From Bog-159 sp963843255 (GTDB lineage Bacteria > Acidobacteriota > Terriglobia > Bryobacterales > Bryobacteraceae): a DNA stretch of 64,000 nucleotides. Below are positions 44,117 to 53,359 of the stretch, in pieces. The stretch is from the NCBI GenBank assembly GCA_963843255.1, contig CAWJJQ010000009.1, positions 744,001-808,000 on the forward strand. The letters are read 5' to 3'. The notes below the pieces were generated by a model. The model saw nothing but the letters and a program-made list of their open reading frames with translations, was not told where the DNA came from and made no database searches. Position 1 is the first letter of the stretch, and each line of letters begins with the position of its first letter. The position numbers and the translations under genes were made by a program.

Positions 44117-44860
44117 CTATCCGGCGACCGGCCGGATCTCCGCGATCAGCGCGTCCACCTGGCGCATCACCTGGCCGTTAGGAGCGATGTGAATCCCGCA
44201 CTCTTTTTCGGTATCCTGCTCCCACCACCAGCGTCCCGCGCGCTCGTCTTCGCAATCGAACGCAGCCCGGGTGCACGGCCCGCAGCCGATGCTGGGGAAA
44301 CCCTTGGCATATAACGGATGGACCGGGACATCATAACGCCGGATGTAGTCCTCCACATCCTGTTTGCTCCAATCCGCCAGGGGACTGATCTTCACGGTTC
44401 CGTCTTTGCTTTCGACTTTGCGGATGTCCGCGCGTGATTCCGTCTGCGACCGCCGCAACCCCACTACCCAGGCGCTCAGCGTCGCCAACTTCCGTTCGAG
44501 CGGCCGCACTTTACGCACATGGCAGCACAGTTTGCGCAAAGCCACCTCGCGGTAAAACAGGTTAGGGCCGTGCGCCGCGATCATGGATTCCACTTCCGAC
44601 GCCTCAGGAAACACGATCTCCACCGGAATCCTGTAGCGCTGGCGCACTGTTTCCATCATCTGGTGCGTTTCCTCAGGTAGCCGGCCCGTGTCGATCGTAA
44701 ACACGCGGACGCGAGGATTGATACGCGTCGCCATGTCGATCACCACCATTCCCTCTTTCTGGAAACTGGTGGAGATTGCCAGCGAATCACCGAAGGTGGA
44801 GAGGGCCCAAGCTAGCACTTCCTGTGCGGTAGCGGTTTCGAGATCGGGCAAATGTACCAA
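44117..44860 (-). CDS. cysH: Adenylyl-sulfate (APS) reductase of the CysH family with [4Fe-4S] cysteines
   Basis: The 247-residue enzyme reduces APS (or PAPS) to sulfite in assimilatory sulfate reduction. SISTSFQKEGMVVIDM and FTIDTGRLPEETHQMM form the nucleotide site. The Cys pairs LCCHVRK and CGPC are the iron-sulfur ligands of the APS-specific type, and ECGIH near the C-terminus holds the catalytic Cys. The start is a TTG at 44860; no ATG is in range. Other sulfur genes are not in the window. A promoter with an inverted repeat lies directly upstream. Confidence 0.93.
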   Translation of the reverse strand: MVHLPDLETATAQEVLAWALSTFGDSLAISTSFQKEGMVVIDMATRINPRVRVFTIDTGRLPEETHQMMETVRQRYRIPVEIVFPEASEVESMIAAHGPNLFYREVALRKLCCHVRKVRPLERKLATLSAWVVGLRRSQTESRADIRKVESKDGTVKISPLADWSKQDVEDYIRRYDVPVHPLYAKGFPSIGCGPCTRAAFDCEDERAGRWWWEQDTEKECGIHIAPNGQVMRQVDALIAEIRPVAG

Positions 44861-44863
44861 TCT

Positions 44864-44897
44864 CTATCAAGATAGACTAAATTCGCCCACACGTCAA
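44864..44897 (-). promoter_or_regulatory. cysH promoter with a palindrome over the -10
   Basis: On the minus strand, -35 TTGACG (44892-44897) and -10 TATCTT (44869-44874) are 17 nt apart. CTATC-AA-GATAG (44864-44875), an inverted repeat, covers the -10, as expected for a repressor site, for example an Rrf2-type sulfur or Fe-S regulator. The regulator itself is not in the window. Confidence 0.6.
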
Positions 44898-44950
44898 GCC
44901 CCGCGAAGCTGGAAGTCTGTAAGGGATTGCTGTGATTGGTACTTAACTGC

Positions 44951-45586
44951 CTAGCCTTCGACCTTACCTGCGACAATGATCGAAATCGCCACATCCCCCA
45001 CTTTGGTATCGAGCACCCAATCGTGGTCGTTCTGCTTGCTGAGGTTGGGGAATTTGTCGCTGGTCGAATTCCAGATGCTGAGCACCGCCGGGTGCGGCGT
45101 TCCCGATGCTTTCGCGCTCAAACCCACCAACGCGTCAAATCCCGGCGTAGCATTCGCGTCAGTATCGTCGCTCGCCCGCACCAGCAGCGCGAAATCCCTC
45201 TGCGGCGCGACCCCTTGATGATCGCCATTGACCGGATACTGGCTGTAGCGCAACGTGTATGTGCCGGCCTTCAATGCCTGCCCCCGCCGATCCTGTGCCG
45301 GCGCGGCGAAGCGGATCACCCCTAGCAGCGCACCTTGCGGAAAAGGGAGGGTGACGGCGTCGTCACTCGGCTTGGTTCCGCCCGGCGCCTGTGCGCGGAG
45401 CCACAATTCGCAGTAGACCGATCCGCTTGGCCCCAGAATCTTGACCCCCTGCGGCTGTAGCGTGGAAACAAATGCGGGCGCCAGATCGCTAGGCGGCGCG
45501 CCCGCGGGCTCCATTTTGTATTGGGCAAATGCCAGACTCACAGAAAAGCCGGCGGAAAGAAGGACGAACTGAAAGAGATTTTTCAT
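44951..45586 (-). CDS. Exported protein of unknown function, 211 residues
   Basis: The ATG at 45586 (MKNLFQFVLLSAGFSVSLAFAQ) gives a clean signal peptide; the frame stays open into the tRNA but that part is not coding. The mature part is beta-rich (VYCELWLRAQAPGG, GTYTLRYSQYPVNGDHQGVAPQRDFALLVRA), and resembles the DUF2911-like group, though I am unsure. It starts 28 bp after tRNA-Gly on the same strand and may be transcribed with it. Confidence 0.65.
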   Translation of the reverse strand: MKNLFQFVLLSAGFSVSLAFAQYKMEPAGAPPSDLAPAFVSTLQPQGVKILGPSGSVYCELWLRAQAPGGTKPSDDAVTLPFPQGALLGVIRFAAPAQDRRGQALKAGTYTLRYSQYPVNGDHQGVAPQRDFALLVRASDDTDANATPGFDALVGLSAKASGTPHPAVLSIWNSTSDKFPNLSKQNDHDWVLDTKVGDVAISIIVAGKVEG

Positions 45587-45613
45587 AACCGTACCGCGAA
45601 GGAGTGTATGATT

Positions 45614-45689
45614 TGGAGCGGGAGACGGGATTCGAACCCGCGACATCGACCTTGGCAAGGTCGCACTCTACCAACTGAGTTACTCCCGC
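45614..45689 (-). tRNA. tRNA-Gly (anticodon GCC)
   Basis: On the minus strand, GCGGGAG (5') pairs with CTCCCGC (3'), followed by discriminator T and an encoded CCA. The anticodon stem CGACC/GGTCG encloses the loop TTGCCAA with GCC. The T loop reads GTTCGAATC and the D arm contains AGTTGGTAGAG. The total of 76 nt includes the CCA. Confidence 0.97.
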
Positions 45690-45767
45690 CCAATGGGAAC
45701 TACTATTATCCTGGACCTGCAACGGTCCTGTCAAACAGGCTTAACCGCAGTTTCGGCTCCATTACGC

Positions 45768-47162
45768 CTACTGCGCCGCCGCATCCAGGATGGTGTACCA
45801 CAGAAACTCGACCAGCTTGTACAGCGAATCCTCCGCGATGCGCTCATTATTGGAGTGTGCTTCCCCCGGATCGCCGGCCTCCACCACCGGACCAAACCCA
45901 TAAGCTTGCTCGCCCTTGGCGCGAAGTTGCGCCATGTCCGTAGCGCCGGTGAGCATTGCCGGCAGCGTGATCGCCTTAGGGAACATTTTGCTCTGGGCAT
46001 GTTCCAGCGCCCGGAACATGACGGTATCCGTCCGCGACGCCGCAGTTGCCGGACGGTCCGCCTTGCGCGGCTCCACATCCACGTTCGGGTCGCCGATCAC
46101 GGTGCGCATCTGGTCGTAGAACCGCGGCATGTCCTCGTCCGGCAGCGCGCGGATATCGATGAACGCCTCGGCTTCGGAAGGAATCACGTTGAAGCTGAAG
46201 CCGGCCTTGAGCATGGTCGGCGCCAGCGTGGTCCGCACGAGCGCGGAATTCGCCGGCTCGTAGCGTTCGAAGTAGCGGTCGATCTCCGCCGCGCGAGCCG
46301 CATCGTCCACGTGCCGGTAACGGTCCGCTTCAGCAGGTGGGCTGATGGTCGCCAGGCGTTCGAAGTAGGCGCGAGTGGTCTCGTTCAGCCGCATCGGCGT
46401 GTGCCACTCCGCTAACTTGGCGACGGCCGCCGTCAACCGCACCACCGCGTTGTCCGGGGACGGCCGTGAAGCATGCCCCGACGGTCCCCGCGCGATCAGG
46501 CGCACCCCACGCGGCACCTTCTCCGCCGTGGTGATGGCCACGTAGCGCACTTTTCCTCCGACCGCCACCGCCGATCCGCCTTCCGCCAGCGCATACTCCG
46601 CGGCGATTTCGTTCCAATGGCGTTTTACCAGGTACCCGATGCCCACATCCGGCGTGCCTTCCTCGCCGGCCTCTGCGATAAAGATCACGTCCCGGTTCAG
46701 CTTCACCTGGCCGCGCCGGAGCAGCAGCATCACCATCAGCTCGGCCGCCACGATCTCCTTATCGTCGATGGCGCCCCGCCCATAAACAAAACCATGCCGG
46801 CGTACCGCACCAAATGGATTCATCGCCCACTTCGATCGCTGCACCCCGACTACGTCCGTGTGTCCCAGCATGGCAATGGGCCGCGCCGACCCGTTGCCCT
46901 TGATGCGCGCCACCAGGTTGGCTCGCGCGGGGTCGAGCGCAAGCTGCTTTACAGGGATGCCTTCGGCCTTCAGCACGCCTTCCAGGTATTTGGCCGCCTC
47001 GGTCTCGTTACCGGGGGGATTCGATGTGTCGATCCGCAGCAGGTCGGTGAAGTGCCGTAAGGTCTCCACGTTCACCTTGCGCCAGTTGACATGGCGTGGC
47101 TCGGCGCCCGAAACGATCACACATCCGAGGAAAACGAGGGCGCTACAGCGGGATATTGCCAT
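45768..47162 (-). CDS. Exported M20-family zinc carboxypeptidase/dipeptidase
   Basis: A 464-residue M20 peptidase with an N-terminal signal-like helix (about 1-20). Metal-site motifs: AMLGHTDVVGV (His), GRGAIDDKE (bridging Asp), AEAGEEGTPDVG (catalytic Glu and metal Glu) and a late His in AGDPGEAHSNNERI. The dimerisation domain lies at about residues 215-340. It likely releases C-terminal amino acids or splits dipeptides outside the cytoplasm. Its start overlaps the end of the carboxylase gene by 20 bp, so they are in one operon. Confidence 0.9.
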   Translation of the reverse strand: MAISRCSALVFLGCVIVSGAEPRHVNWRKVNVETLRHFTDLLRIDTSNPPGNETEAAKYLEGVLKAEGIPVKQLALDPARANLVARIKGNGSARPIAMLGHTDVVGVQRSKWAMNPFGAVRRHGFVYGRGAIDDKEIVAAELMVMLLLRRGQVKLNRDVIFIAEAGEEGTPDVGIGYLVKRHWNEIAAEYALAEGGSAVAVGGKVRYVAITTAEKVPRGVRLIARGPSGHASRPSPDNAVVRLTAAVAKLAEWHTPMRLNETTRAYFERLATISPPAEADRYRHVDDAARAAEIDRYFERYEPANSALVRTTLAPTMLKAGFSFNVIPSEAEAFIDIRALPDEDMPRFYDQMRTVIGDPNVDVEPRKADRPATAASRTDTVMFRALEHAQSKMFPKAITLPAMLTGATDMAQLRAKGEQAYGFGPVVEAGDPGEAHSNNERIAEDSLYKLVEFLWYTILDAAAQ

Positions 47163-48684
47163 GCTTCTTGCGGGGATTGGTGTCTACCTTGTTCTCCAGC
47201 ATGCGAAAGGCCCGGATCACCCGCGGCCGGGTCTCGCGAGGTTCAATCACATCGTCGATGAAGCCGCGCTCCGCGGCGATGAAGGGATTGGCGAACCGCT
47301 CACGGAATTCCTCTGTCTTCTGCGTGCGTAGCGCGTCCCGGTCGCGCGCCGCAGATAATTCACGCCGGTAGACAATGTTCACCGCCCCCTCGGCTCCCAT
47401 CACGGCAATCTCCGCGCTGGGCCACGCCAGGTTCACATCCGTCCGGATATGTTTCGATCCCATCACGCAGTATGCGCCGCCATAGGCTTTGCGCGTAATC
47501 ACGGTAACCTTCGGCACGGTGGCCTCGGCATAGGCAAATAGCAACTTGGCGCCGTGCCGGATGATGCCACCGAATTCCTGTTCCGTGCCGGGCAAAAATC
47601 CGGGCACATCTTCGAAGGTCAGAATCGGGATGTTGAAGGCGTCGCAGAAGCGCACGAACCGCGCGCCTTTGACCGACGAATTGATATCCAGGCACCCCGC
47701 CAGATATGCGGGTTGATTACCGACGATCCCCACCGAGCGCCCGTCGAGCCGCGCGAATCCCACTACCAGATTTCGCGCGAAATGCTCGTGGACTTCAAAG
47801 AACTCGCCATCGTCCACCACGCGCCGGATGGCATCCTTAATGTCGTACGGCTGGTTCGATTCCGGCGGCACCAGCGAGTCGAGCGCCGGATCCATGCGGT
47901 CGATGGGATCGGACGAAGCGCGCCGCGGGGGATCTTCGCGATTATTCTGCGGCAGGTAGCTCAACAGCTCGCGGATCATGCGCAAACATTGGCCGTCATC
48001 GGGCGCGATGAAGTGCCCCACACCGCTGACCGAATTGTGCGTCATCGAGCCGCCCAGCCGTTCCTTGGTCACATCTTCGTGGGTGACGGTCTTGATGACG
48101 TCCGGTCCGGTGACGAACATGTAGCTGGTGTGGTCCACCATGAAGACAAAATCGGTGATGGCCGGCGAATACACCGCTCCTCCGGCGCACGGCCCCATGA
48201 TCGCGGAGATCTGCGGCACCACGCCGCTGGCCAGCGTGTTGCGCAGAAAAATATCCGCATAGCCGCCCAGAGACAGCACGCCTTCCTGGATGCGCGCGCC
48301 GCCGGAATCGTTAAGCCCGATCACTGGCGCGCCGTTGTTCATGGCGTGGTCCATGATCTTGCAGATCTTCAAAGCGTTCGATTCCGAGAGGGAACCGCCG
48401 AAAACGGTGAAGTCCTGAGCGAAGACGTAAACCAGCCGGCCGTCGACGTAGCCGTATCCGGTGACGAACCCATCGCCGGGGACGATCTGTTCGTCCATGC
48501 CGAAGTCCCGGCCCCTGTGCGTCACCAGTTTGTCGAGTTCTTCGAAGGTACCTTCGTCCAGCAGCAGCTCGATGCGCTCGCGCGCGGAGAGCTTGCCTTC
48601 CTGGTGCTGCCGCTGGCGCCGTTCCTCGCCGCCACCTTGCTCGGCCGCTTCGTGCCGGCGGCGAAGTTCCCGGAGCCTGTCCAT
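47143..48684 (-). CDS. pccB: Acyl-CoA carboxylase carboxyltransferase (beta) subunit, propionyl-CoA type
   Basis: From the ATG at 48684 the protein is 513 residues, the usual length of PccB/MmdA. Motifs: LSARERIELLLDEGTFEELDKLVTHR, VYVFAQDFTVFGGSLSE, APVIGLNDSGGARIQEGV (first oxyanion site), GPCAGGAVYSPAITDF, and in the second half ILTFEDVPGFLPGTEQE and KAYGGAYCVMGSKH. It transfers CO2 from biotin to propionyl- or acetyl-CoA. AGGA sits immediately against the ATG. No biotin carrier or carboxylase subunit is in the window. Confidence 0.93.
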   Translation of the reverse strand: MDRLRELRRRHEAAEQGGGEERRQRQHQEGKLSARERIELLLDEGTFEELDKLVTHRGRDFGMDEQIVPGDGFVTGYGYVDGRLVYVFAQDFTVFGGSLSESNALKICKIMDHAMNNGAPVIGLNDSGGARIQEGVLSLGGYADIFLRNTLASGVVPQISAIMGPCAGGAVYSPAITDFVFMVDHTSYMFVTGPDVIKTVTHEDVTKERLGGSMTHNSVSGVGHFIAPDDGQCLRMIRELLSYLPQNNREDPPRRASSDPIDRMDPALDSLVPPESNQPYDIKDAIRRVVDDGEFFEVHEHFARNLVVGFARLDGRSVGIVGNQPAYLAGCLDINSSVKGARFVRFCDAFNIPILTFEDVPGFLPGTEQEFGGIIRHGAKLLFAYAEATVPKVTVITRKAYGGAYCVMGSKHIRTDVNLAWPSAEIAVMGAEGAVNIVYRRELSAARDRDALRTQKTEEFRERFANPFIAAERGFIDDVIEPRETRPRVIRAFRMLENKVDTNPRKKHGNIPL

Positions 48685-48724
48685 TCCTTTGATTGTAGCG
48701 GGCGCGCAGCCGTACGAGAATAGA

Positions 48725-49816
48725 ATGATGAATCGTTTCCGCCCGGCCGCCGCCTGTCTACTGTGCTTGACGGCTTGGGCCGCGTCAGGGTACACCGTCG
48801 CCCAGATCAAATCGTTCGTCCAATCCGCGATTCAACTCAAGAACAAAGATAAAGACGTCGCCGACACCCTGCGCACCATGAAGTTGTCGGAACGCCTGGA
48901 CCTGGACACGGTGGAAGCGCTCCAACGGGAGGGCGCCGGTCCCAAAACCGTGGCCGTACTGAAACAGCTCGCCAGCGAGTCGGCGGCTCTTCCAGAGGCC
49001 AAGCCGCCCGCCCCGCCGCCTGTGTACGTTCCTCCGCCGCCGCCGCCCGCGGAAGAGCAGGCCAAGCTGCTCGACGAGGTACGCGATTACGCCGTCAACT
49101 ACACGCACCGGCTTCCCGATTTCATCTGCCTGGAGCAGACCCGCCGCTACGATAACACCACCGGCAAGGATGCCTGGCGGCAGTCCGACGTCATCACCGC
49201 GCGGCTGAGCTATTTCAACCAGAAGGAAGATTACAAGCTGCTATCGCAGAACGATCGCGTAGTCACCGGCCAGTCGTACACATCCGTCGGCGGCGCCACC
49301 TCGACCGGCGACTTCGGCACCACCATGAGCGAAATCTTCGACCCCGCCAGCCATACCCATTTCGAGTGGGAACGCTGGACCAAGCTGCGCGGCCGGGTAG
49401 CGCACGTTTTCAAATATCGCGTGCCGCTGGAGTTTTCCCGGTGGTCCATAGAGGCCCGGGGCGATCAAAAGGGCGAGGGGTCCAGGATTACAGCCGGTTA
49501 CCACGGCGAGGTCTCCGTCGATAAAGAGCTGCACACCATCGTCCGCATTACACAGGAAGCGGAGAACATTCCGCCCACGTTTCCAGTCCAGGATGCCAGC
49601 GAAACGCTGGACTACGATTTCATCAAGATCGGCGACAGCGAGTTCTTTCTGCCGCTGATGGCCACCGTTCATATGCACGACGGCAGGATGTGGAACAAGA
49701 ACGTGAAGGAATTCCGGCTTTACCGGAAGTTCTCGGCCGACGCAGTAATCAAGTTCGACAGCCAGGAACTGCCGCCCGACGATAAGCAGCCGCCGCAACC
49801 GCAGGCGCCGAAGTAA
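48725..49816 (+). CDS. Exported protein of unknown function with Pro-rich linker
   Basis: From the first of two adjacent ATGs (48725, 48728) the protein is 363 residues. It has a signal peptide (about 1-22), a small helical domain (YTVAQIKSFVQSAIQLKNKDKDVADTLRTMKLSERLDLDTVEAL), a Pro-rich linker (about 97-115) and a beta-rich C-terminal domain of 240 residues (VRDYAVNYTHRLPDFICLEQTRRY...). The phrase THRLPDFICLEQT recurs, to my knowledge, in acidobacterial secreted proteins of unknown role. It is divergent from pccB by 40 bp. Confidence 0.65.
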   Translation: MMNRFRPAAACLLCLTAWAASGYTVAQIKSFVQSAIQLKNKDKDVADTLRTMKLSERLDLDTVEALQREGAGPKTVAVLKQLASESAALPEAKPPAPPPVYVPPPPPPAEEQAKLLDEVRDYAVNYTHRLPDFICLEQTRRYDNTTGKDAWRQSDVITARLSYFNQKEDYKLLSQNDRVVTGQSYTSVGGATSTGDFGTTMSEIFDPASHTHFEWERWTKLRGRVAHVFKYRVPLEFSRWSIEARGDQKGEGSRITAGYHGEVSVDKELHTIVRITQEAENIPPTFPVQDASETLDYDFIKIGDSEFFLPLMATVHMHDGRMWNKNVKEFRLYRKFSADAVIKFDSQELPPDDKQPPQPQAPK

Positions 49817-49849
49817 TAGAATAGAGTCCACTCCGGGGAGGGAGCGCCC

Positions 49850-51223
49850 ATGAATCGTCGAGACCTCTTCAAAAGTGCGGCGCTGGCCGGCGCCGCCGCT
49901 ACAGGTGCCTTGTCGCAGGCATCCCGCGCCGCCGCAAGCGATCGAATCGGCATCGGCGTCATCGGCTGTGGCGGCATGGGCTGTATGGATCTGGCCGACT
50001 TCCAGAAGCAGCCCGATGCCGAAATCGTCGCCGTCTGCGACGTCTATCAGCCGAATCTGCAGACCGCCCACAAGCTGACCGAAGGTAAGGCCCGCACTTA
50101 CACCGACTTTCGCAAGCTCTTGGACGACCGTGCGGTAGACGCCGTGGTGGTCGCCACGCCGGATCACTGGCATCCCTACATCATGGTGACGGCCTGCCAG
50201 GCGCATAAGGACGTCTATGTGGAGAAGCCCGTGTCCAACGTGGTGCGCGAAGGGCGCCTTATGGTGGAGGCTGCGCGCGCCAACCAGCGCATCGTGCAGG
50301 TAGGCCTGCAGCAGCGCTCCGGCTCTCATTTCCAGCGCGCCGCGCAAATCGTGCGCAGCGGCGAGATCGGCGAAATACATTACGTGCAGACCTGGATTCA
50401 CGAAACCAGCTCGCCCGAAGGACTCGGCACGCCGCCGGATTCCGATCCGCCCGCCGGGCTTGATTACGACCTATGGCTCGGTCCGGCGCCGAAGGCGCCC
50501 TTCAACCCCGCGCATTTCCTGGGCAATTGGCGCTCGTTCTCGGCGTATGGCGGCGGACGCATCACGGATTGGGGCGTGCACCTCGTCGACGTTGTACACA
50601 TGGCCATGGGCGTCGATAAACCGCAGGCAGTCACCGCATCCGGCGGCAAGCTCTACGTCCACGACCGCCGCGATACGCCCGACACGCACGAAGTCACCTG
50701 GGAGTATCCGGGCTTCCTGGTGCACTACACTTGCCTGCATCACAATTCCTACGGGCACAATGGCGACGCCGGCCACAAACCCTTCGGCAGTTATGGCATT
50801 CAGTTCCACGGCACACGCGGCACGCTGTTTGTGGACCGCGCCGGATACGAGGTCACCCCGCAGATGAAGTCTCACTCCGAACCGGGTGGGATCTCGTTCC
50901 GCGCCGCGTTCGACGATCTCACGGGTATCAGCATGTATTACGACCTGGAAGGCGTGGCCGGGCGCGGCACCACCTCGGTGCAGCACCTTCCGCACGTGCG
51001 CAACTTCCTGAACTGCGTCAAATCCCGCGAGCTGCCGGTGGCGGATATCGAGATCGGGCACCGCACCACCACCGCGTGTCATCTGGGCAACATCGCGCTG
51101 CGCGTCGACCAGAAGCTCCGTTGGGACGCACAGGCCGAACGCTTCATCGGCAACGACGATGCCAACCGGATGCTGGTCCGCGATTATCGCGCGCCGTGGA
51201 AACTCGCGGGCATGAATTCATAG
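49850..51223 (+). CDS. Tat-exported Gfo/Idh/MocA-family oxidoreductase (first copy)
   Basis: A 457-residue NAD(P)-dependent oxidoreductase. A twin-arginine leader (NRRDLFKSAALAGAAATGAL) precedes a Rossmann fold (IGIGVIGCGGMGCMDLADF) with the family motif VVATPDHWHPYIMVTACQAHKDVYVEKPVSN (Lys of EKP) and the C-terminal GFO/IDH domain. Such Tat-exported copies are common in Planctomycetes, Verrucomicrobia and Acidobacteria, and act on sugars. GGGGAGGG lies about 9 nt before the ATG. It is in one operon with the next two genes. Confidence 0.92.
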   Translation: MNRRDLFKSAALAGAAATGALSQASRAAASDRIGIGVIGCGGMGCMDLADFQKQPDAEIVAVCDVYQPNLQTAHKLTEGKARTYTDFRKLLDDRAVDAVVVATPDHWHPYIMVTACQAHKDVYVEKPVSNVVREGRLMVEAARANQRIVQVGLQQRSGSHFQRAAQIVRSGEIGEIHYVQTWIHETSSPEGLGTPPDSDPPAGLDYDLWLGPAPKAPFNPAHFLGNWRSFSAYGGGRITDWGVHLVDVVHMAMGVDKPQAVTASGGKLYVHDRRDTPDTHEVTWEYPGFLVHYTCLHHNSYGHNGDAGHKPFGSYGIQFHGTRGTLFVDRAGYEVTPQMKSHSEPGGISFRAAFDDLTGISMYYDLEGVAGRGTTSVQHLPHVRNFLNCVKSRELPVADIEIGHRTTTACHLGNIALRVDQKLRWDAQAERFIGNDDANRMLVRDYRAPWKLAGMNS

Positions 51224-51227
51224 GAGG
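51222..51227 (+). promoter_or_regulatory. Ribosome binding site that fixes the start at 51233
   Basis: AGGAGG lies 5 nt before the ATG at 51233. The GTG at 51227 overlaps this site and is excluded as a start by it. Confidence 0.75.
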
Positions 51228-51232
51228 TGAAT

Positions 51233-52408
51233 ATGACGGACCGTCGGGAATTCATCAAGGCCGCGGCCCTAGTCACGGCGGCATCTTACGGACGGATCCT
51301 GGGCGCCAACGATCGCTTCCGCATTGGCGGCATAGGCACCGGCGGACGCTGTCAGTATCTGCTGGGCCTGCTCAACAAAGGCGGCCAAAGCCAGATCACG
51401 GCGGTCTGCGATGTGAACGAGCTCCACCGTCAGGAAGCGCGTGAGAAACTGGCGCCCGAAGCGGCCGAATTCACGGACTACCGTAAACTGCTCGAACGGA
51501 CCGATGTGGATGCGGTGGTGATCGGCGCCCCGGATCACTGGCACGTTCCCATGGCCATCGACGCGGTGCGCGCCGGCAAGGATGTATATGTGGAAAAGCC
51601 CGTGACCCACCGTCCCGAGGAAGGCGAGCCGCTGATCGAAGCCGTCAACGCGTCCAAGCGCGTAGTGCAGACGGGCATGCAGCAGCGTAGCTGGCCCCAC
51701 TTCCAGCAGGCGCGCGAGATCGTGGCCGGCGGTGGCCTCGGCCAGGTCACCTTCATTCGCACCTATTGGTATCAGAATCACCTGCAGGCACGCGGCGGCC
51801 CGCACAAGCCGATCGACAGCTCGAAGATCGATTGGAAGATGTTTCTCGGCTCGGCCCCCGATCAGCCGTTCGACCAGGAGCGCTACATGAACTGGCGATG
51901 GTTCTGGGACTTCGGCGGCGGCTCGCTCACCGATCTGTTTCTGCACTGGGTGGACGTGGCGCAATGGTACATGGGCAACGACACGCCCCTCGATGCGCAA
52001 GCCATCGGCGGCAAATATGTCATTCCTGAATGGCAGTGGCCCGACACAGTCAACGCCGCATTCCACTATCCCGGCAATTTCATTGTGAACTTCGATTGCA
52101 GCCTGATGGGCTACCTGGAGGGCGGCGGCCTGGTCTTCCATGGCACCAAGGCCCTGATGCGCCTGCATCGCGGCGGCTTCGCGGTCTACCCTGAGCAGCC
52201 CCGGTACACCGAGCTGCCCGATCTGAAGGATGTCGTGCAAGAGGTGCATTCCGAGCACGATGGCGGCATCGAGCACGTGCAAAACTTCCTCGATTGCATC
52301 CGCTCGCGGAATACGCCGAATGCCCCCGTGGCCGTGGGCGTCGCGGCGGCCCGCACGGGTCACTTGGGGAATCAGGCCTTGCGCTCGGGGCAGCCGGTAC
52401 GAGCCTGA
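51233..52408 (+). CDS. Tat-exported Gfo/Idh/MocA-family oxidoreductase (second copy)
   Basis: A 391-residue paralogue of the previous gene, with Tat leader TDRREFIKAAALVTAA, Rossmann motif IGGIGTGGRCQYLLGLLNKGG and the family motif VIGAPDHWHVPMAIDAVRAGKDVYVEKPVTH. The second half has WRWFWDFGGGSLTDLFLHWVDVAQW and ends in a substrate domain. The two copies share architecture but are not recent duplicates. Its stop directly abuts the ATG of the beta-lactamase-like gene. Confidence 0.92.
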   Translation: MTDRREFIKAAALVTAASYGRILGANDRFRIGGIGTGGRCQYLLGLLNKGGQSQITAVCDVNELHRQEAREKLAPEAAEFTDYRKLLERTDVDAVVIGAPDHWHVPMAIDAVRAGKDVYVEKPVTHRPEEGEPLIEAVNASKRVVQTGMQQRSWPHFQQAREIVAGGGLGQVTFIRTYWYQNHLQARGGPHKPIDSSKIDWKMFLGSAPDQPFDQERYMNWRWFWDFGGGSLTDLFLHWVDVAQWYMGNDTPLDAQAIGGKYVIPEWQWPDTVNAAFHYPGNFIVNFDCSLMGYLEGGGLVFHGTKALMRLHRGGFAVYPEQPRYTELPDLKDVVQEVHSEHDGGIEHVQNFLDCIRSRNTPNAPVAVGVAAARTGHLGNQALRSGQPVRA

Positions 52409-53341
52409 ATGGCCTACGCGATTACGCGAAGGCAGAGTCTGCTAATGTTCGGTGCCGGGTTAACGGCCGCGCCCGCAAGTAACCTGGCCCGGCGATGGCA
52501 GGAGATCGCCGCCGGGATCGACGGCACCGTCGGCGCGTCGGCCATGCACCTCGGGTCCGGACAAAAACTAAGCTCGCGCGGCGAAGACCGCTTTCCTATG
52601 GCGAGCGTCTGCAAGCTGCCCATCGCCGCGCACATTCTCGCGATGGTGGATGAGGGCAAGCTCTCGCGTAGCGCGTCTATCCAAGTCCTGCCTGGCGACG
52701 TCGTCACGAATGTCAGCGAGGTCGCCGAACGGTGGCCGAAGCAAAAGAGCTTTCCCCTGGACGAACTGCTGCAGCTCATGGTGGCCAAAAGCGACAATAC
52801 CGCCGTCGAGACACTGTATCGGATCGGCGGCGGGGGCAGCGCGATCACCGCCCGCCTTCGCGGCTGGCGCGTAGATGGCGTCCGCATCGATCGTAGCGAG
52901 CGCCAGTGCAACCGCGATGCTTCGGGACCGACACCCGCCGCTCGCCTGGCTGCCATGCGCCGCTTCATCGCCGACCCGCGCGACACGGCCACGCCTGACA
53001 GCACGGTTTTTCTGCTGCAGCGGCTCTTTCGCGGCGAACTCCTGTCGGCGTCCTCCACCGCGCGCCTCGTCCGGATTCTGGAAGCCACCACCACCGGCCC
53101 CGCGCGCATCAAGGGGCTGCTACCCGCGGGCGTGGTGGTCGCTCACAAGACCGGTACCACAGGGACGGCCGGCACGTTGAACGGCGGCACCAACGATGTG
53201 GGAGTGATCACGCTCCCCTCCGGATCGGGTCAACTCGCCCTGGCGGTCTTCATTAAAGGCAGCAGCCGCGACTTGCCGGCCAGGGAAAAGGCCATCGCCG
53301 AAATCGCCAAAGCCGCATACGATTCCTGGCGCGAGGCTTGA
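52409..53341 (+). CDS. Class A beta-lactamase-like serine hydrolase, Tat-type leader
   Basis: The 310-residue protein carries all class A landmarks: SVCK (Ser66, Lys69), SDN (128-130), the omega-loop Glu164 and Asn168 in SERQCN, and KTG (247-249). A leader with TRRQSLLMFGAG resembles a Tat signal. The loop after SDN and the omega-loop sequence differ from well-known TEM/KPC-like enzymes, so activity on beta-lactams is not assured. There is no ribosome site; it is coupled to the oxidoreductase gene (stop TGA then ATG). blaI/blaR1 lie 0.3-2.8 kb downstream on the other strand. Confidence 0.85.
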   Translation: MAYAITRRQSLLMFGAGLTAAPASNLARRWQEIAAGIDGTVGASAMHLGSGQKLSSRGEDRFPMASVCKLPIAAHILAMVDEGKLSRSASIQVLPGDVVTNVSEVAERWPKQKSFPLDELLQLMVAKSDNTAVETLYRIGGGGSAITARLRGWRVDGVRIDRSERQCNRDASGPTPAARLAAMRRFIADPRDTATPDSTVFLLQRLFRGELLSASSTARLVRILEATTTGPARIKGLLPAGVVVAHKTGTTGTAGTLNGGTNDVGVITLPSGSGQLALAVFIKGSSRDLPAREKAIAEIAKAAYDSWREA

Positions 53342-53359
53342 ACGAGGGATTGACCAACC

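Noticed and set aside
49241..50401. 386-codon open frame on the minus strand
   Set aside because: It spans the antisense of an exported protein and an oxidoreductase, both well supported on the plus strand.
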